64,000 nucleotides of DNA, from NCBI RefSeq assembly GCF_023015865.1, contig NZ_JALKBC010000012.1, positions 99,108 to 163,107 on the forward strand, given 5' to 3'. Both the position numbers and the translations under genes were made by a program. The number at the start of each line of letters is the position of its first letter. Position 1 is the stretch's first letter. A model generated the notes under the pieces. That model was not told where the DNA came from. It did not search any database and saw only the letters and a program-made list of their open reading frames with translations. This DNA comes from Arenibacter sp. F26102. GTDB lineage: Bacteria > Bacteroidota > Bacteroidia > Flavobacteriales > Flavobacteriaceae. Below, in pieces: positions 28,221 through 37,371 of this stretch.

Positions 28221-28628
28221 TTATTCTTCCGCGTCTGCCAACTTCTTGGTATCCACAAATTGTTGAAAGGCGGTAATTTTTCCTTCATTATTCAGCGTCC
28301 ATAGATGGGCAGCTTGGGCATTATAGGGCTTTCCAGTTGCTTTTACTTTAGCATCGTAACGTAGGGTGGCCAAGACCTTGTTCCCATTCATGCCGTGGAT
28401 TTTAACATCCTTCAAGCCAAAGTACTCATGGTTGGCTCCAAGGCGAGCAAAAACGCCTTCTAAAATTGCATTTGGACCAATATAGGGATTGCCGTCTGAA
28501 AGCGAATTACTTTCGGCTTCGTTCCATTCAATATCTGAATGCATTGACCCGAGAACCGTAGGCATATCTCCGGTAGCGAAAGCGTTGTAAAGATTCTCAA
28601 TAACTTGAAGGTTTTGTGTGTTTTCCAT
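28221..28628 (-). CDS. SnoaL-like / NTF2-fold protein
   Basis: 135 residues of one NTF2-like domain: V-I-E-N-L-Y-N-A-F-A-T-G-D at the first helix, I-E-W-N-E-A-E-S, P-Y-I-G-P-N-A-I, then the long strands with A-H-L-W-T-L-N and F-Q-Q-F-V-D-T. It is cytoplasmic (no leader). Related proteins are ketosteroid-isomerase-like enzymes or binders of unknown ligand. Stands alone on the minus strand. Confidence 0.82.
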   Translation of the reverse strand: MENTQNLQVIENLYNAFATGDMPTVLGSMHSDIEWNEAESNSLSDGNPYIGPNAILEGVFARLGANHEYFGLKDVKIHGMNGNKVLATLRYDAKVKATGKPYNAQAAHLWTLNNEGKITAFQQFVDTKKLADAEE

Positions 28629-28834
28629 AATTTTTGCTTTAAGTTAAAAAATGTATATCAATTTCTTTTTAAGTCTTTCGTACATCGGATTCTTTCTTTC
28701 TAAGGACTCTATAAGTCCAGGTTCGCTTAATTTATTTCGTTCAATTCTTATTGCAACAACTTACTATATCTAATATTTGCCGTGGTTATTTCTTTTTACG
28801 AAATCTATCTGATAGCTTTTTGGAACTTTCTCAA

Positions 28835-30019
28835 TTAATCAGTCCTTTTTTGGGCAAAAATCCAGTCCAAAAATCCATGGGTGTTTTTAACTTTGTCCCA
28901 GATAATATGCCCAGAAGAAAATTCCGTATACTTTGGACTTCCTCCAGCTTCCCTTATAGCATTGATCATATTCCGTGTCAAATCTACTGGTACCGCTTTG
29001 TCATCTTTACCATGAAATGCCCAGATGGGAATATTGGTCATCTTTGATGCCAAAACTGGATCTCCTCCTCCACAAATAGGTACAGCGGCGGCAAACTTTT
29101 CTGGTTTTACTCCAATGAAATGCCAACTACCATAACCTCCAAGTGACATGCCTATAACATAGCGTCTTTTGTCATCAATGTTGTATTCCTGTTCTAGATA
29201 GTCCATAGCTTCGAAAACAAGGCTTGAAATATCCGGTTCGTTTAAAACACCTCCGAAACCAGCGTTGGAAGGGCTTTGGGGCATGAATATAAAGGAAGGA
29301 TATTTTTCACGATTCTCGTCGGTCGCCAAGAGTTGTGCGGTGCTTGTTGCTTGCAAGTGAATCAAATTGTCCTTTCCAACACCACTGCCATCGTGTAAGT
29401 TGACCACTAAGGGGTACTTTTTGTTGCTATCGTAATTTTTGGGCAATAACAACCGATACCTGAGTGTGTCATTTTGAATGTTCACATACGTTCTAGCTTC
29501 AAAATTACCTGCTAATAGTTTGGATCTCGCCACTTTCCCTTTTTCCCAAGAGTATTCAGAAAAACCACTGTTCAATACCACAATTATTCCAATGGTGGAA
29601 ATTATTCCAAGTGTATTGCTTATACCCGTTAACAATTTAGAAGGCTTAGAATTGTCCTTGTTTTTAAACAAGGACAATTCCTCTTTGAAATTCAGTATAT
29701 AAAAGGTAAGGGTCAGGCTTAATGCTACTAAAAACCATGGAGTAATTCTTTGAATGGTAAGGGGAATAGTTTCGCTTGTGGTGTATATGGACCAAAACAT
29801 AAGTGCGATCAGGCTAAGCTCCAACGATAACCCTATAATCCCTACCCAAAATAACCAACGTTTATGTCTTGTCCCAGAGGTAAAAAGGCTAACGGAATAG
29901 ATTGCCCCAACAGATAGCAGCATTATAAAAGCCTTCGGGATAAATTCCCACAATTCCCGATCGGATAGGGCCGTGTACACCCACAGAGTATAGGCTAAGG
30001 TGGCTACAAAAGTTGCCAC
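28835..30019 (-). CDS. Membrane-anchored alpha/beta hydrolase (esterase)
   Basis: 394 residues beginning at a GTG (30019). About four or five N-terminal membrane segments (to about 165) are followed by an alpha/beta-hydrolase domain. That domain has N-L-H-D-G-S-G as the oxyanion region, G-M-S-L-G-G-Y with the nucleophile Ser, H-G-K-D-D with the acid, and S-S-G-H-I-I with the His. This resembles PHB-depolymerase/prolyl-oligopeptidase-like esterases. There is no good ATG. The preceding 77-codon frame (30025-30258) ends within an A-run, and one added base would join the two into a single membrane protein. The true start may therefore be 30258. Confidence 0.75.
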   Translation of the reverse strand: MATFVATLAYTLWVYTALSDRELWEFIPKAFIMLLSVGAIYSVSLFTSGTRHKRWLFWVGIIGLSLELSLIALMFWSIYTTSETIPLTIQRITPWFLVALSLTLTFYILNFKEELSLFKNKDNSKPSKLLTGISNTLGIISTIGIIVVLNSGFSEYSWEKGKVARSKLLAGNFEARTYVNIQNDTLRYRLLLPKNYDSNKKYPLVVNLHDGSGVGKDNLIHLQATSTAQLLATDENREKYPSFIFMPQSPSNAGFGGVLNEPDISSLVFEAMDYLEQEYNIDDKRRYVIGMSLGGYGSWHFIGVKPEKFAAAVPICGGGDPVLASKMTNIPIWAFHGKDDKAVPVDLTRNMINAIREAGGSPKYTEFSSGHIIWDKVKNTHGFLDWIFAQKRTD

Positions 30020-30024
30020 AAGGG

Positions 30025-30258
30025 TTAATAATGCAATTGTATATTTTTAATCCGGAAATACCAAATCAATATCAGGTGAACCACTATGGTAATGACACTC
30101 ATTAAAATAAACCATGGCTCGAAATACGGGCTAAATAGGTAGAACCGAAATCCCGCAAGGGATTCAACAATAATTTGAACCAAGGAAACCACAATTTGGA
30201 GCCCAATGATGAAGATGGCGAACTTATAAACGTTCCTATGATCAAAATCAGTTTTCAT
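30025..30258 (-). CDS. Small membrane protein, probably the N-terminal part of the esterase gene
   Basis: 77 residues with two hydrophobic segments (about 12-33 and 48-68). It ends W-Y-F-R-I-K-N-I-Q-L-H-Y. If the A5 run at about 30,036-30,040 had six A, the reading would continue ...R-I-K-K-Y-T-I-A-L-L-T-L-V-A straight into the first membrane helix of the downstream esterase. This is either a frameshifted gene (real or a sequencing error) or two overlapping genes. Confidence 0.55.
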   Translation of the reverse strand: MKTDFDHRNVYKFAIFIIGLQIVVSLVQIIVESLAGFRFYLFSPYFEPWFILMSVITIVVHLILIWYFRIKNIQLHY

Positions 30259-30370
30259 TTTACATTTTAACTTTTGAGCATGGTCAAAATATTGTGCAAC
30301 TTACTGAAACTGCAACAAGTTGCTATACTTAATTGAGCAAATTTTAGGTCAACAGGACGGTACCGGAATA

Positions 30371-30508
30371 CTGTTTAGTGGTCTATAATTCTTATTAATG
30401 CAATAAATTTTCGTTGGTGTATAGAGGAGGGAGTACAACCAAGAGCTAGATTCTTAGCTTCTAAGGTAACAAATATTGGTTTTGGTATTTGTTTCATAGA
30501 TGAAATAC
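30371..30508. repeat. Dispersed intergenic element, copy C
   Basis: In the gene-free spacer 30259-30714. It aligns with copy A over about 138 bases: TTTAGTGGTCTATAATTC, GGGAGTAC, ACAACCA, TTCTAAGGTAACAA and AAATATTGGTTTTGG. Like copy A it lies between two minus-strand genes, upstream of one and downstream of the next. Confidence 0.6.
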
Positions 30509-30614
30509 AGGATTCCCCGTTGTATTACATGTTTTCTTTGTCTACCCATTAGTGGTTCATATGTAAAATGCCAAGAAGGGAATATTGATTCAAAAACTTT
30601 TTTGAATTAAGGTG

Positions 30615-30643
30615 AACGGATAGCCAAGTAGGGGGTAAGGTGC
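30615..30643. repeat. Short dispersed repeat, copy 2
   Basis: Second copy of the 23247-23276 sequence, sharing ACGGATAGC.AA.TAGG.GG.AAGG. Non-coding. Confidence 0.4.
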
Positions 30644-30714
30644 TATAAAGGAGACAGAAACCTCAAGTTTAATCATTTGATAATCTGTTATTTGAGATTC
30701 AATGTCACTCACCA

Positions 30715-31839
30715 TTATAGCGGTAAGGTCGAAGGAATATAAATATCAAAGCTGGACCCCTTGTCAATTTCGCTGCTTGCTGTGATTAAACCATTGTGAT
30801 TTTCTACGATCTTTTTTACGATTGCAAGCCCTATTCCTGTCCCTGGTATTTTGTCCTTGTCGTGAAGGCGTTTAAATAATTCAAAGATGTGGTCTTTGAA
30901 TTGGGGGTCAAATCCAATTCCGTTGTCCGTTATTGTAATGTGACAATATTCCTCGGCAGGTAATTTTTTATCGCTATTTACGTCGCTACTCTTTATAATT
31001 TCGCTCTTTACTATAATTAGAGGCGCTAAGTCCGGTTTTGAAAATTTAAGGGCGTTGCCAATTATATTTTGTATTAGCTGGTGAAACTGAAAGGGAATGA
31101 CTTGCACATCGCACTGTCCAACTACTTTAATTTTGGCGTTTTTTGCAGTTATGGTTTCCGTAAAATCTTTTTTTACCAATTCTATTACGGAGTTGAGATC
31201 AGTGATTACAAATTTCCTTTCTGAAGTAGTTGTACGGGAGTAACCAAGTAAATCGCGAATCAAGGATTGCATACGTGTTGATGCATCACGCATTCCCAGT
31301 ACATAGCTTTTCCCTTTTTCGGATAAGTTTTGTGATTCATCGTCAATTAAGCGGGTTGAGAAAATCTGTATTTTTCGCAATGGCTCCTGCAGATCGTGGC
31401 TGGATATGTATGTAAAAGATTCTAATTCTTTGTTGGCGATAATTAATTCTGTTGCCCTTTTTTCCCTTAAATCGCTTTGAAAGGCAAGTTCCTTGTTGGC
31501 TATAATCAATTCCGAGGCCCTTTTTTCCTTTTCTTCATTTTGAAATGCAAGTTCCTTGTTGGCAATGACCAATTCCGCCGCCCGTTTTTCTTTCTCTTCG
31601 TTTTGAAAGGCAAGTTCCTTGTTGGCGATGATCAATTCTGCTGCCCGGTTTTCCTTCTCCTTGTTTTGTACAATGAGTTCCTTGTTGGCAACGACCAATT
31701 CCGCCGCCCGCTTTTCCTTCTCCTCGTTTTGAATTATAAGTTCCTTGTTGGCGATAATCAATTCCGCTGCCCGCCTTTTTTTCTCCGTATTTAGAAAAGC
31801 AAGCGATCTGAGAGCCTTGGCTAATTGAATTCGTATCAT
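30715..31839 (-). CDS. Sensor histidine kinase with tandem 21-residue coiled-coil repeats
   Basis: 374 residues from the ATG at 31839, chosen because it sits 1 base after the response-regulator stop; the longer frame would overlap that gene. The first 150 residues are six near-identical 21-residue units of the form R-A-A-E-L-I-I-A-N-K-E-L-A-F-Q-N-E-E-K-E-K, a continuous charged coiled coil. HisKA follows directly (S-S-H-D-L-Q-E-P-L), then HATPase with N-A-L-K-F-S, D-N-G-I-G-F and G-T-G-I-G-L-A. There is no membrane segment and no PAS/GAF domain, so it is a soluble kinase whose input is the coil. It forms an operon with the upstream single-domain response regulator. Confidence 0.9.
   Translation of the reverse strand: MIRIQLAKALRSLAFLNTEKKRRAAELIIANKELIIQNEEKEKRAAELVVANKELIVQNKEKENRAAELIIANKELAFQNEEKEKRAAELVIANKELAFQNEEKEKRASELIIANKELAFQSDLREKRATELIIANKELESFTYISSHDLQEPLRKIQIFSTRLIDDESQNLSEKGKSYVLGMRDASTRMQSLIRDLLGYSRTTTSERKFVITDLNSVIELVKKDFTETITAKNAKIKVVGQCDVQVIPFQFHQLIQNIIGNALKFSKPDLAPLIIVKSEIIKSSDVNSDKKLPAEEYCHITITDNGIGFDPQFKDHIFELFKRLHDKDKIPGTGIGLAIVKKIVENHNGLITASSEIDKGSSFDIYIPSTLPL
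31417..31794. repeat. 63-bp in-frame tandem repeat within the histidine kinase gene
   Basis: The block TTGTTGGC recurs every 63 bases (about 31430, 31493, 31556, 31619, 31682 and 31745) on the plus strand. Six units encode the 21-residue coiled-coil repeat. Such arrays change copy number easily, so coil length may vary between strains. Confidence 0.85.
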
Positions 31840-31840
31840 A

Positions 31841-32278
31841 TCAGGTAATTGATAAAATATAGTTTTCTTTTTGAGGTCGAGGTGATGGCCACATGTCAAG
31901 TGTTAACACTTTTTCAATTGATTTTACCAAAAGCTTAAACGAAGAAGGTTTTTGAATATAGTAATTTGCGCCTTGTTCATATGTTTTATCAATATAAACA
32001 TCACTGGCCGATGTTGAAAATATAACAACAGGAATATCCTTTAGCTTTGGCGCATTTCTGATTTCCTCCAAGCATTGAAAGCCATCTTTAAAAGGCATGT
32101 TCAGGTCCAGGAAAATTACGTGGGGTGGTGGATGTTGGATTAACATCTCGAGATTTTTCATCAATTCCAGGCCATTGTTGGAAAGTGTAATATCAGTTGG
32201 GAGGTTTACTTCCTTAAGTGCATCTATAAAAAAATCGCGGTCATCGGCATCGTCATCAGCAAGAAAAATATTTTTCAT
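31841..32278 (-). CDS. Single-domain response regulator
   Basis: 145 residues forming one CheY-like receiver: A-D-D-D-A-D-D acidic cluster at about 7-13, phosphoacceptor Asp58 in F-L-D-L-N-M-P, F-S-T-S as the switch Ser/Thr, and Q-K-P with the conserved Lys. There is no output domain, so it probably relays phosphate to or from the histidine kinase that starts 1 base after its stop. The pair resembles Rcp1-type phytochrome or adaptive-response regulators. Confidence 0.9.
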   Translation of the reverse strand: MKNIFLADDDADDRDFFIDALKEVNLPTDITLSNNGLELMKNLEMLIQHPPPHVIFLDLNMPFKDGFQCLEEIRNAPKLKDIPVVIFSTSASDVYIDKTYEQGANYYIQKPSSFKLLVKSIEKVLTLDMWPSPRPQKENYILSIT

Positions 32279-32636
32279 TTGTGTCTATATATATGCCTTA
32301 GAAAATCTTTTAAGAGAATGTCTTTAGGTGTTATAGGCAGTTTTACAAAGCAATAATGGTTTAACGGGTGTTGGGGCCATTTTTCTGTAGGCGGTGATAA
32401 GCCTTGGTGCTACCAGCAACAAAGGTCGGCTTCAGAAATTGATTCAACATACAAATATACTTATTAATAGCTTACAATGGAATATTTGGTTAATATCCGT
32501 ATGCAGCTTATAAGAGAAATGACGGCACTTCTGAAGTATCATAATTGGCCATTTTTCAAAATCGGTTTGTAGTGTGGGCAGTGTTATAAAACGTCCCTTT
32601 TATAAAAAAGATAGGTATATTCTCAAAGGAAACAAA

Positions 32637-32670
32637 AAAGTGTAAATAAAGGACCCTTAATTTACACTTT
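32637..32670. terminator. Hairpin in the spacer 32279-33025
   Basis: AAAGTGTAAAT (32637-32647) and ATTTACACTTT (32660-32670) form an 11-bp perfect stem with a 12-base loop; A-rich on the left, T-rich on the right. It could terminate transcription in either direction, though no gene end is near. The rest of this 747-base spacer shows no coding sequence; it carries the promoter of the response-regulator operon. Confidence 0.45.
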
Positions 32671-33025
32671 AGAAATTTTAATTTATTGGTGACCATAGCT
32701 TTAGATATGTTTTTGGTTCACTTATCCAATCTGGTTTTAGTAAAGCTAAGGTTTCAAAAAACGTTTGTTTGGATTGTTTTTCAGAAATAAACAAGACTAA
32801 ACAACATAATTATATAGAACGTAAAAAGGATCAAACATTTTCTCATAATACTATATTTATTATTGCTCTGTTATTGCTAATATGGGCTTAAAAGCTCACT
32901 GGTCCACAGGCTATTTTCCAAATGGGTTGATTTGTAGTCGTGAAAGAGCAAAGTTTTTTAGTTCCTGCTCTTTTATTTGCATCCAACATAAATTGGAAGC
33001 ACTTACCGACTATCAGTATTTTTTT

Positions 33026-33220
33026 TTAAGATGGGAAGATGTCCTCGTTTTTACCTATTAGTTTAATATTATTGAGTTCCAGCAAAATTGTTTGTAAGGC
33101 TAAGGCCGATTCCCGCTCCCTGACAGTAACGGAACTTCCATTATAATATATCGGTCTAAGGAAACTCTTCAATTTTCCAAGAATTCTGTTAAGCAAATTA
33201 TTCTCGTTCCACGTATCCAT
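33026..33220 (-). CDS. Small hypothetical protein
   Basis: 64 codons: starts M-D-T-W-N-E-N-N-L-L and ends E-D-I-F-P-S. Mixed charge, no leader, no recognised motif. It sits alone between long non-coding spacers; the composition is plausible for a real small protein but there is no independent support. Confidence 0.35.
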   Translation of the reverse strand: MDTWNENNLLNRILGKLKSFLRPIYYNGSSVTVRERESALALQTILLELNNIKLIGKNEDIFPS

Positions 33221-33498
33221 ATGTTCTGATTAAAATACTATTGAAAGCAAAGGTGAGAAGTAATGAAAGGATTAATGTTATATAATTATCCTAATACTTT
33301 ACATAATTCAGCTGATTTTTAAATTCTCAAACACCTGGAGATTGGTATCTTGAAATAAAGGATGGGACTCAGAAACTTCTTTGTCGGCTAGCTGTTACGT
33401 TTTCGATATTTAGCATCAATTATATATGCGATACGGTTAATCCCGGTTATTTGTTATTACCATCTTTACTAGAATACTTGAGAAAGGAATCAACACTG

Positions 33499-33915
33499 AT
33501 GAATATGGATACAATAAGCATAGGAACCCTTGTAAAACTCAAGGAAATCATGAGAAGGAATAAGGAAGTGGAAAAAGCCTATCACAATGCCGCCAACAAT
33601 TCAGATAACAAAAAGCTGATTCACTATTTTCGGCGAAAATCCAAGGAATGGAAAAATTTTGGGGAATCTCTAAAGATCAAGGTAAGGGCTGCTTTACCCG
33701 CTAGTGGCGAACAGAAAGTAGAGATGGATGTCATGGAAATGCCCTCATTGGACAATGGTGATACAACGCTCAAAAGATTCTCCCAGAGGGAAAGGGCGGA
33801 AGTGGACGAATATCGCAAAATTTTGGAGGGGCAAAAGCTTCCTTTTGACATTTACCATTTAATAAGAATACACAAGATGTGGATTGAAGTGGACCTGTCA
33901 AAATCAATGCTATGA
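33499..33915 (+). CDS. DUF2383-like four-helix protein
   Basis: 138 residues from the ATG at 33499; an upstream frame extension to 33451 looks non-coding. All helical: T-L-V-K-L-K-E-I-M-R-R-N, E-K-A-Y-H-N-A-A, a middle helix with F-R-R-K-S-K-E-W, and D-E-Y-R-K-I-L-E-G-Q. This resembles the PA2169/DUF2383 family of small ferritin-like bundles, sometimes stress-induced, but the match is weak and metal ligands are not obvious. Single gene. Confidence 0.6.
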   Translation: MNMDTISIGTLVKLKEIMRRNKEVEKAYHNAANNSDNKKLIHYFRRKSKEWKNFGESLKIKVRAALPASGEQKVEMDVMEMPSLDNGDTTLKRFSQRERAEVDEYRKILEGQKLPFDIYHLIRIHKMWIEVDLSKSML

Positions 33916-34171
33916 GCTACATAATATAATCTTAACCCAATACTTCTTGCCAAAGGAAGTGGACAGAATGTTTGAAGAAGCATTCTTGTCTAACCTTAAG
34001 TGAATGACTTTTTTTTTAGGTAGTCCGTCCTCACCCCATTTAACAGTTCTAAGTAGGGTGGAAGGCCTTAAGGAATGGGATAGGGACTAGACTCAAGACC
34101 CTTGTTATTGTTTTTTAATGGCTTTCGTCAATCACGGCTTTCTTTGTTGGATTCCTTTCAATATTCATTTT

Positions 34172-35020
34172 CTAGTTAGTTTTTACAGCTTTGATCATTT
34201 CCAACACCGATTTGTGTGGCCTACCTGCTGCTTTTTCAAAATCGGAACTTACATCGTTAGCGCCAATTTTAATCCCTTCGTATATACCGGCTATTATAGT
34301 TCCTATAAAATCGCCTAAGGCCTCTTTTCTTTCTTGCTCATAAGCCTCCACAGAAACAGGATTATAGGTCAGATTTGCACCATATACTAGATTAATAATT
34401 CCTGCTAATTCTGCCTGGGTAATGGCCTCGCCCACAAGCTTGTAAACTTGACCGTTATGCTTTGCATCGAGAAGCATTTGCGCATAGGCATAACCCAATT
34501 CTTCCCTACTGGTATAGGCACATCTTCCATCTGCAGCACAATTTCTGATCTCGCCCTCTTCTACATAGTTGTCAATATACTCAAGGTCCGGTTCTATGTA
34601 TATTCCATTTCTACCGATCACCCAATCCAATCCGGATGCCTGGACATCTTTTTCGCTCTCGCGATTGCTTTTTACCACAGGGCTGAATGCGGTTTTATTT
34701 TCTTCCCCTACAATACTGGTGTACACAATTTTTTGCACTCCGTTCTGTTTTGCCGCTTCAATTACATTTCTATGTTGTTGGATTCTTTTTTTGGGATCGT
34801 CCATACCCGAAACCAAAAGAACGGCATCAATACCTTGTAGGGCCTTATCAAAATCCTGGCGTTTGTTGTAGTCACCCTTTCTAATTTCAATACCCAGATG
34901 TTCTGCTTTTTCTGGGGTACGGGCTATGCCTATTACATTCTCTTTCCCTATTTCCTTAATAAGTTGTTTTACAACTGCTGTCCCCAATTGTCCACTTGCC
35001 GATGTTACCGCAATTTTCAT
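34172..35020 (-). CDS. NmrA-like SDR, NAD(P)H:quinone oxidoreductase type
   Basis: 282 residues. Rossmann loop S-A-S-G-Q-L-G-T at 8-15, then R-T-P-E-K-A, R-K-G-D-Y-N, A-V-L-L-V-S-G and Y-T-S-I at the expected spacing of QorB/NmrA-type atypical short-chain dehydrogenases. In E. coli, QorB reduces quinones with NADPH; members can also act as redox sensors. The gene follows immediately after a decayed small secreted-protein gene (stop at 35026). Confidence 0.88.
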   Translation of the reverse strand: MKIAVTSASGQLGTAVVKQLIKEIGKENVIGIARTPEKAEHLGIEIRKGDYNKRQDFDKALQGIDAVLLVSGMDDPKKRIQQHRNVIEAAKQNGVQKIVYTSIVGEENKTAFSPVVKSNRESEKDVQASGLDWVIGRNGIYIEPDLEYIDNYVEEGEIRNCAADGRCAYTSREELGYAYAQMLLDAKHNGQVYKLVGEAITQAELAGIINLVYGANLTYNPVSVEAYEQERKEALGDFIGTIIAGIYEGIKIGANDVSSDFEKAAGRPHKSVLEMIKAVKTN

Positions 35021-35025
35021 AATAG

Positions 35026-35431
35026 TTATTTTTGATTCAATTTAATGGTCTCCCATTCCTTTTCAAGTATTTCAGCTGTTCCTAAATGATCAATAATTCC
35101 ACGTTTAAACACTTTTTTAATGTGCTTTTAGGCTTGTTTTCGTATCCGACTATGATAGAACTATGCACAAGCATTTTTTCAAAATCAAAGACTAGGGTTA
35201 AGGAGTCCTTTTTATCTGTTTCGTACCATTTGATCTAAGGAATATCACAACCAATTTTACGGGAAGGATAAAGATTATCCTTGTTTCCATTTTCTATTGT
35301 TGGTCCCGCAACCCATTCAGATGTTGCTTTGCAATATTTAAATTTATTTTATTATTTGGTATTGATTTGTATTAAACCAAGGCCAGCACTGAATATAGCA
35401 AGAAAATAAATGTAACCAATTTTGATTTCAT
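35026..35431 (-). pseudogene. Decayed small secreted protein
   Basis: Starts at the ATG at 35431 with a good signal peptide (M-K-S-K-L-V-T-F-I-F-L-L-Y-S) that runs into a stop after 19 codons. Readable pieces continue in more than one frame (S-E-W-V-A-G-P-T-I; K-W-Y-E-T-D-K-K-D; H-L-G-T-A-E-I-L-E-K-E-W) up to a stop at 35026, just before the NmrA-like gene. At least two stops and one frameshift. Family not recognised. Confidence 0.5.
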
Positions 35432-35780
35432 ATTCTATGATTTTAGAATTTGGTACAAAATTGGCCCTAAGAGTAATAATCCGTTGTTTAAATATGGGTA
35501 AACAATGGTAAATATGGGCGCGAAACCGCTATATGTCGGTTTTCTACCGTTTTGGGTCATTTTTAATTTATTCAGTTCTATTAACTGGCCATTTTGTTTA
35601 ACATCTTCTTTTGGCCGCATCGATTGGTACCATTACTAACTTGAATGGTTCCTGTAATGCGAATATGATCAATAATCATATAAATGACGCAGGTCATTTA
35701 CTTTGTTTTGTTAAGTCACTATGTTTGTTTCATCCATTATTATGCTGGTGAATCAAATCATTAATTAAATTCTGGAACCT
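35432..35780. other. Divergent spacer
   Basis: No convincing gene. A 61-codon open frame on the minus strand (35435-35620) lacks a recognisable domain and is probably chance. This region must carry the promoter of the cytochrome c gene. Confidence 0.4.
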
Positions 35781-36248
35781 ATGTCTGGTAAAAATAGAAA
35801 TTTGTGCATCTCGGCGAGTTATTTATGGGCGATCATCTTATTATGTATTGGCTTGCTTATAAGTAGCTGCAATGAACAAGCACGTGGATTTGCATTACCT
35901 GAAGGAGACATTGAACAAGGAAAAGTGACCTATAAGCGCTTCGCCTGTAATGAATGTCATAGTATATCAGGGATAGAGTGGAAGGGAGAAAGCGATAGTC
36001 TCCAAATCCATCTCGGCGGGGAAGTATCTACTCGGAAGTCTTATGGAGAACTTGTTACTTCGGTTATAAATCCTTCCCACAAGATTGCGCGGGAATATAA
36101 ACAAAAAGGCGTTACCGAAGAGGGCCTTTCCAAGATGAAGAATTACAATGAAATTATGACCGTTCAGGAACTAATTGATTTGGTTGCTTTTCTTCAAACG
36201 GAATATAAGTTTAGTATACCTTCAATGCAATACCATCCTTATTATTGA
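35781..36248 (+). CDS. Monohaem cytochrome c lipoprotein
   Basis: 155 residues. Lipobox L-L-I-S-S-C30; haem-binding C56-N-E-C59-H60; probable axial Met in S-K-M-K-N-Y-N-E-I-M, followed by V-Q-E-L-I-D-L-V-A-F-L-Q, the usual C-terminal helix of class I cytochromes. It should carry electrons in the periplasm, anchored to a membrane. No oxidase or dehydrogenase is adjacent; the GMC dehydrogenase at 60.4 kb would need such a partner, but a link is speculation. Confidence 0.88.
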   Translation: MSGKNRNLCISASYLWAIILLCIGLLISSCNEQARGFALPEGDIEQGKVTYKRFACNECHSISGIEWKGESDSLQIHLGGEVSTRKSYGELVTSVINPSHKIAREYKQKGVTEEGLSKMKNYNEIMTVQELIDLVAFLQTEYKFSIPSMQYHPYY

Positions 36249-36609
36249 GTAGATTGGGAGCGGGTATATAGTTTAGGAGAACCAATATTAAGAAATTGCA
36301 TACATCCAAGTAAATACAAGTCCTACCAATCTCCTCAAATTGAACTCGGCTATTCTTCTTCGATAGTTGGCTGTCCCTTTCTCGCCAAAACATATTTACA
36401 GGTCAAATGCCTTTTCATATTCCGACCCAAACCGATTTAACTAAATAAACCCATCGTCATTATATAAATATACCTCAGGCAGAAAAGCAAATCGATGATA
36501 TTCATATGGTGAAGAATGCTATTTAAGGGATGCCAAAAGTTTTCTGGGGCATTTGGGATACGTCTAAAGTTCATACAGCAAAAATGATAAATACTTTAAA
36601 AGATAAATT
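36249..36609. other. Spacer with possible gene relic
   Basis: No intact gene. The last part (about 36515-36610) reads G-M-P-K-V-F-W-G-I-W-D-T-S-K-V-H-T-A-K-M with a stop just before the next start, which may be the C-terminus of a lost gene. Nothing else seen. Confidence 0.35.
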
Positions 36610-37371
36610 ATGAAAATGGTAGAGGTTACACCCGACAATGCTGTTCAGGAGACTTTATTTTGCATAAAGGACACCAAAAGACAAGGATTCAAGGATAAAT
36701 TAAATTGGTTTGAAAAGCGCTATAAAGAAGGGGTAAGAATTAAAATCTTAAAAAACGATGAAGACAAGATGATCGGGTTTATTGAGTATGTTCCCGCCAA
36801 AAATGCCTGGCGACCTATAGATGCCGATAATTATATGTTTATTCATTGCACCTATATTTACTCTAAAAAAGAAAGAAATAAGGGTTATGGTTCTATGCTT
36901 ATTGAAGATGCTGAAAAAGCAGCAAAAGCCCAGGGTATGCATGGTGTATGTGTAATAACAAGTAAGGGTGGTTGGCTTGCCAATAAAACCATTTTTGAGA
37001 AGAACGGGTTTGAACAAATAGAGGTAAAGGATAGGTTCGAACTACTTACTAAAACATGGAACAGTAAGGCCGAAAAACCTAGATTTCACAATTGGACCAA
37101 CCAACAAGAAAAGTACAAAGGTTGGCATCTACTTTATGCAGATCAGTGCCCCTGGAACGAAAAGTCTGTAGCAGCTATATTAAATGTTGCAATGGATTAT
37201 AACGTAGATTTAAAAGTTTCAAAAATAAGCACGGTAAAAGAAGCAAAAATGGCACCTTCTGGCTTTGGTATTTTCAACCTTTTGCATGATGGTAGGTTGC
37301 TAGATGACCATTATTTAAGCGCAACTCGATTCAGAAGTATATTGAAAAAAGAACTCAATATTGCAAACTAA
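36610..37371 (+). CDS. GNAT acetyltransferase with C-terminal YoaP domain
   Basis: 253 residues. GNAT fold to about 150, with acetyl-CoA loop R-N-K-G-Y-G-S and the following helix E-D-A-E-K-A-A-K. The C-terminal part (about 165-250) has W-H-L-L-Y-A-D-Q-C-P-W and matches the YoaP thioredoxin-like domain with a single Cys. Such two-domain proteins are widespread and uncharacterised; acyl acceptor unknown. Single gene. Confidence 0.85.
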   Translation: MKMVEVTPDNAVQETLFCIKDTKRQGFKDKLNWFEKRYKEGVRIKILKNDEDKMIGFIEYVPAKNAWRPIDADNYMFIHCTYIYSKKERNKGYGSMLIEDAEKAAKAQGMHGVCVITSKGGWLANKTIFEKNGFEQIEVKDRFELLTKTWNSKAEKPRFHNWTNQQEKYKGWHLLYADQCPWNEKSVAAILNVAMDYNVDLKVSKISTVKEAKMAPSGFGIFNLLHDGRLLDDHYLSATRFRSILKKELNIAN

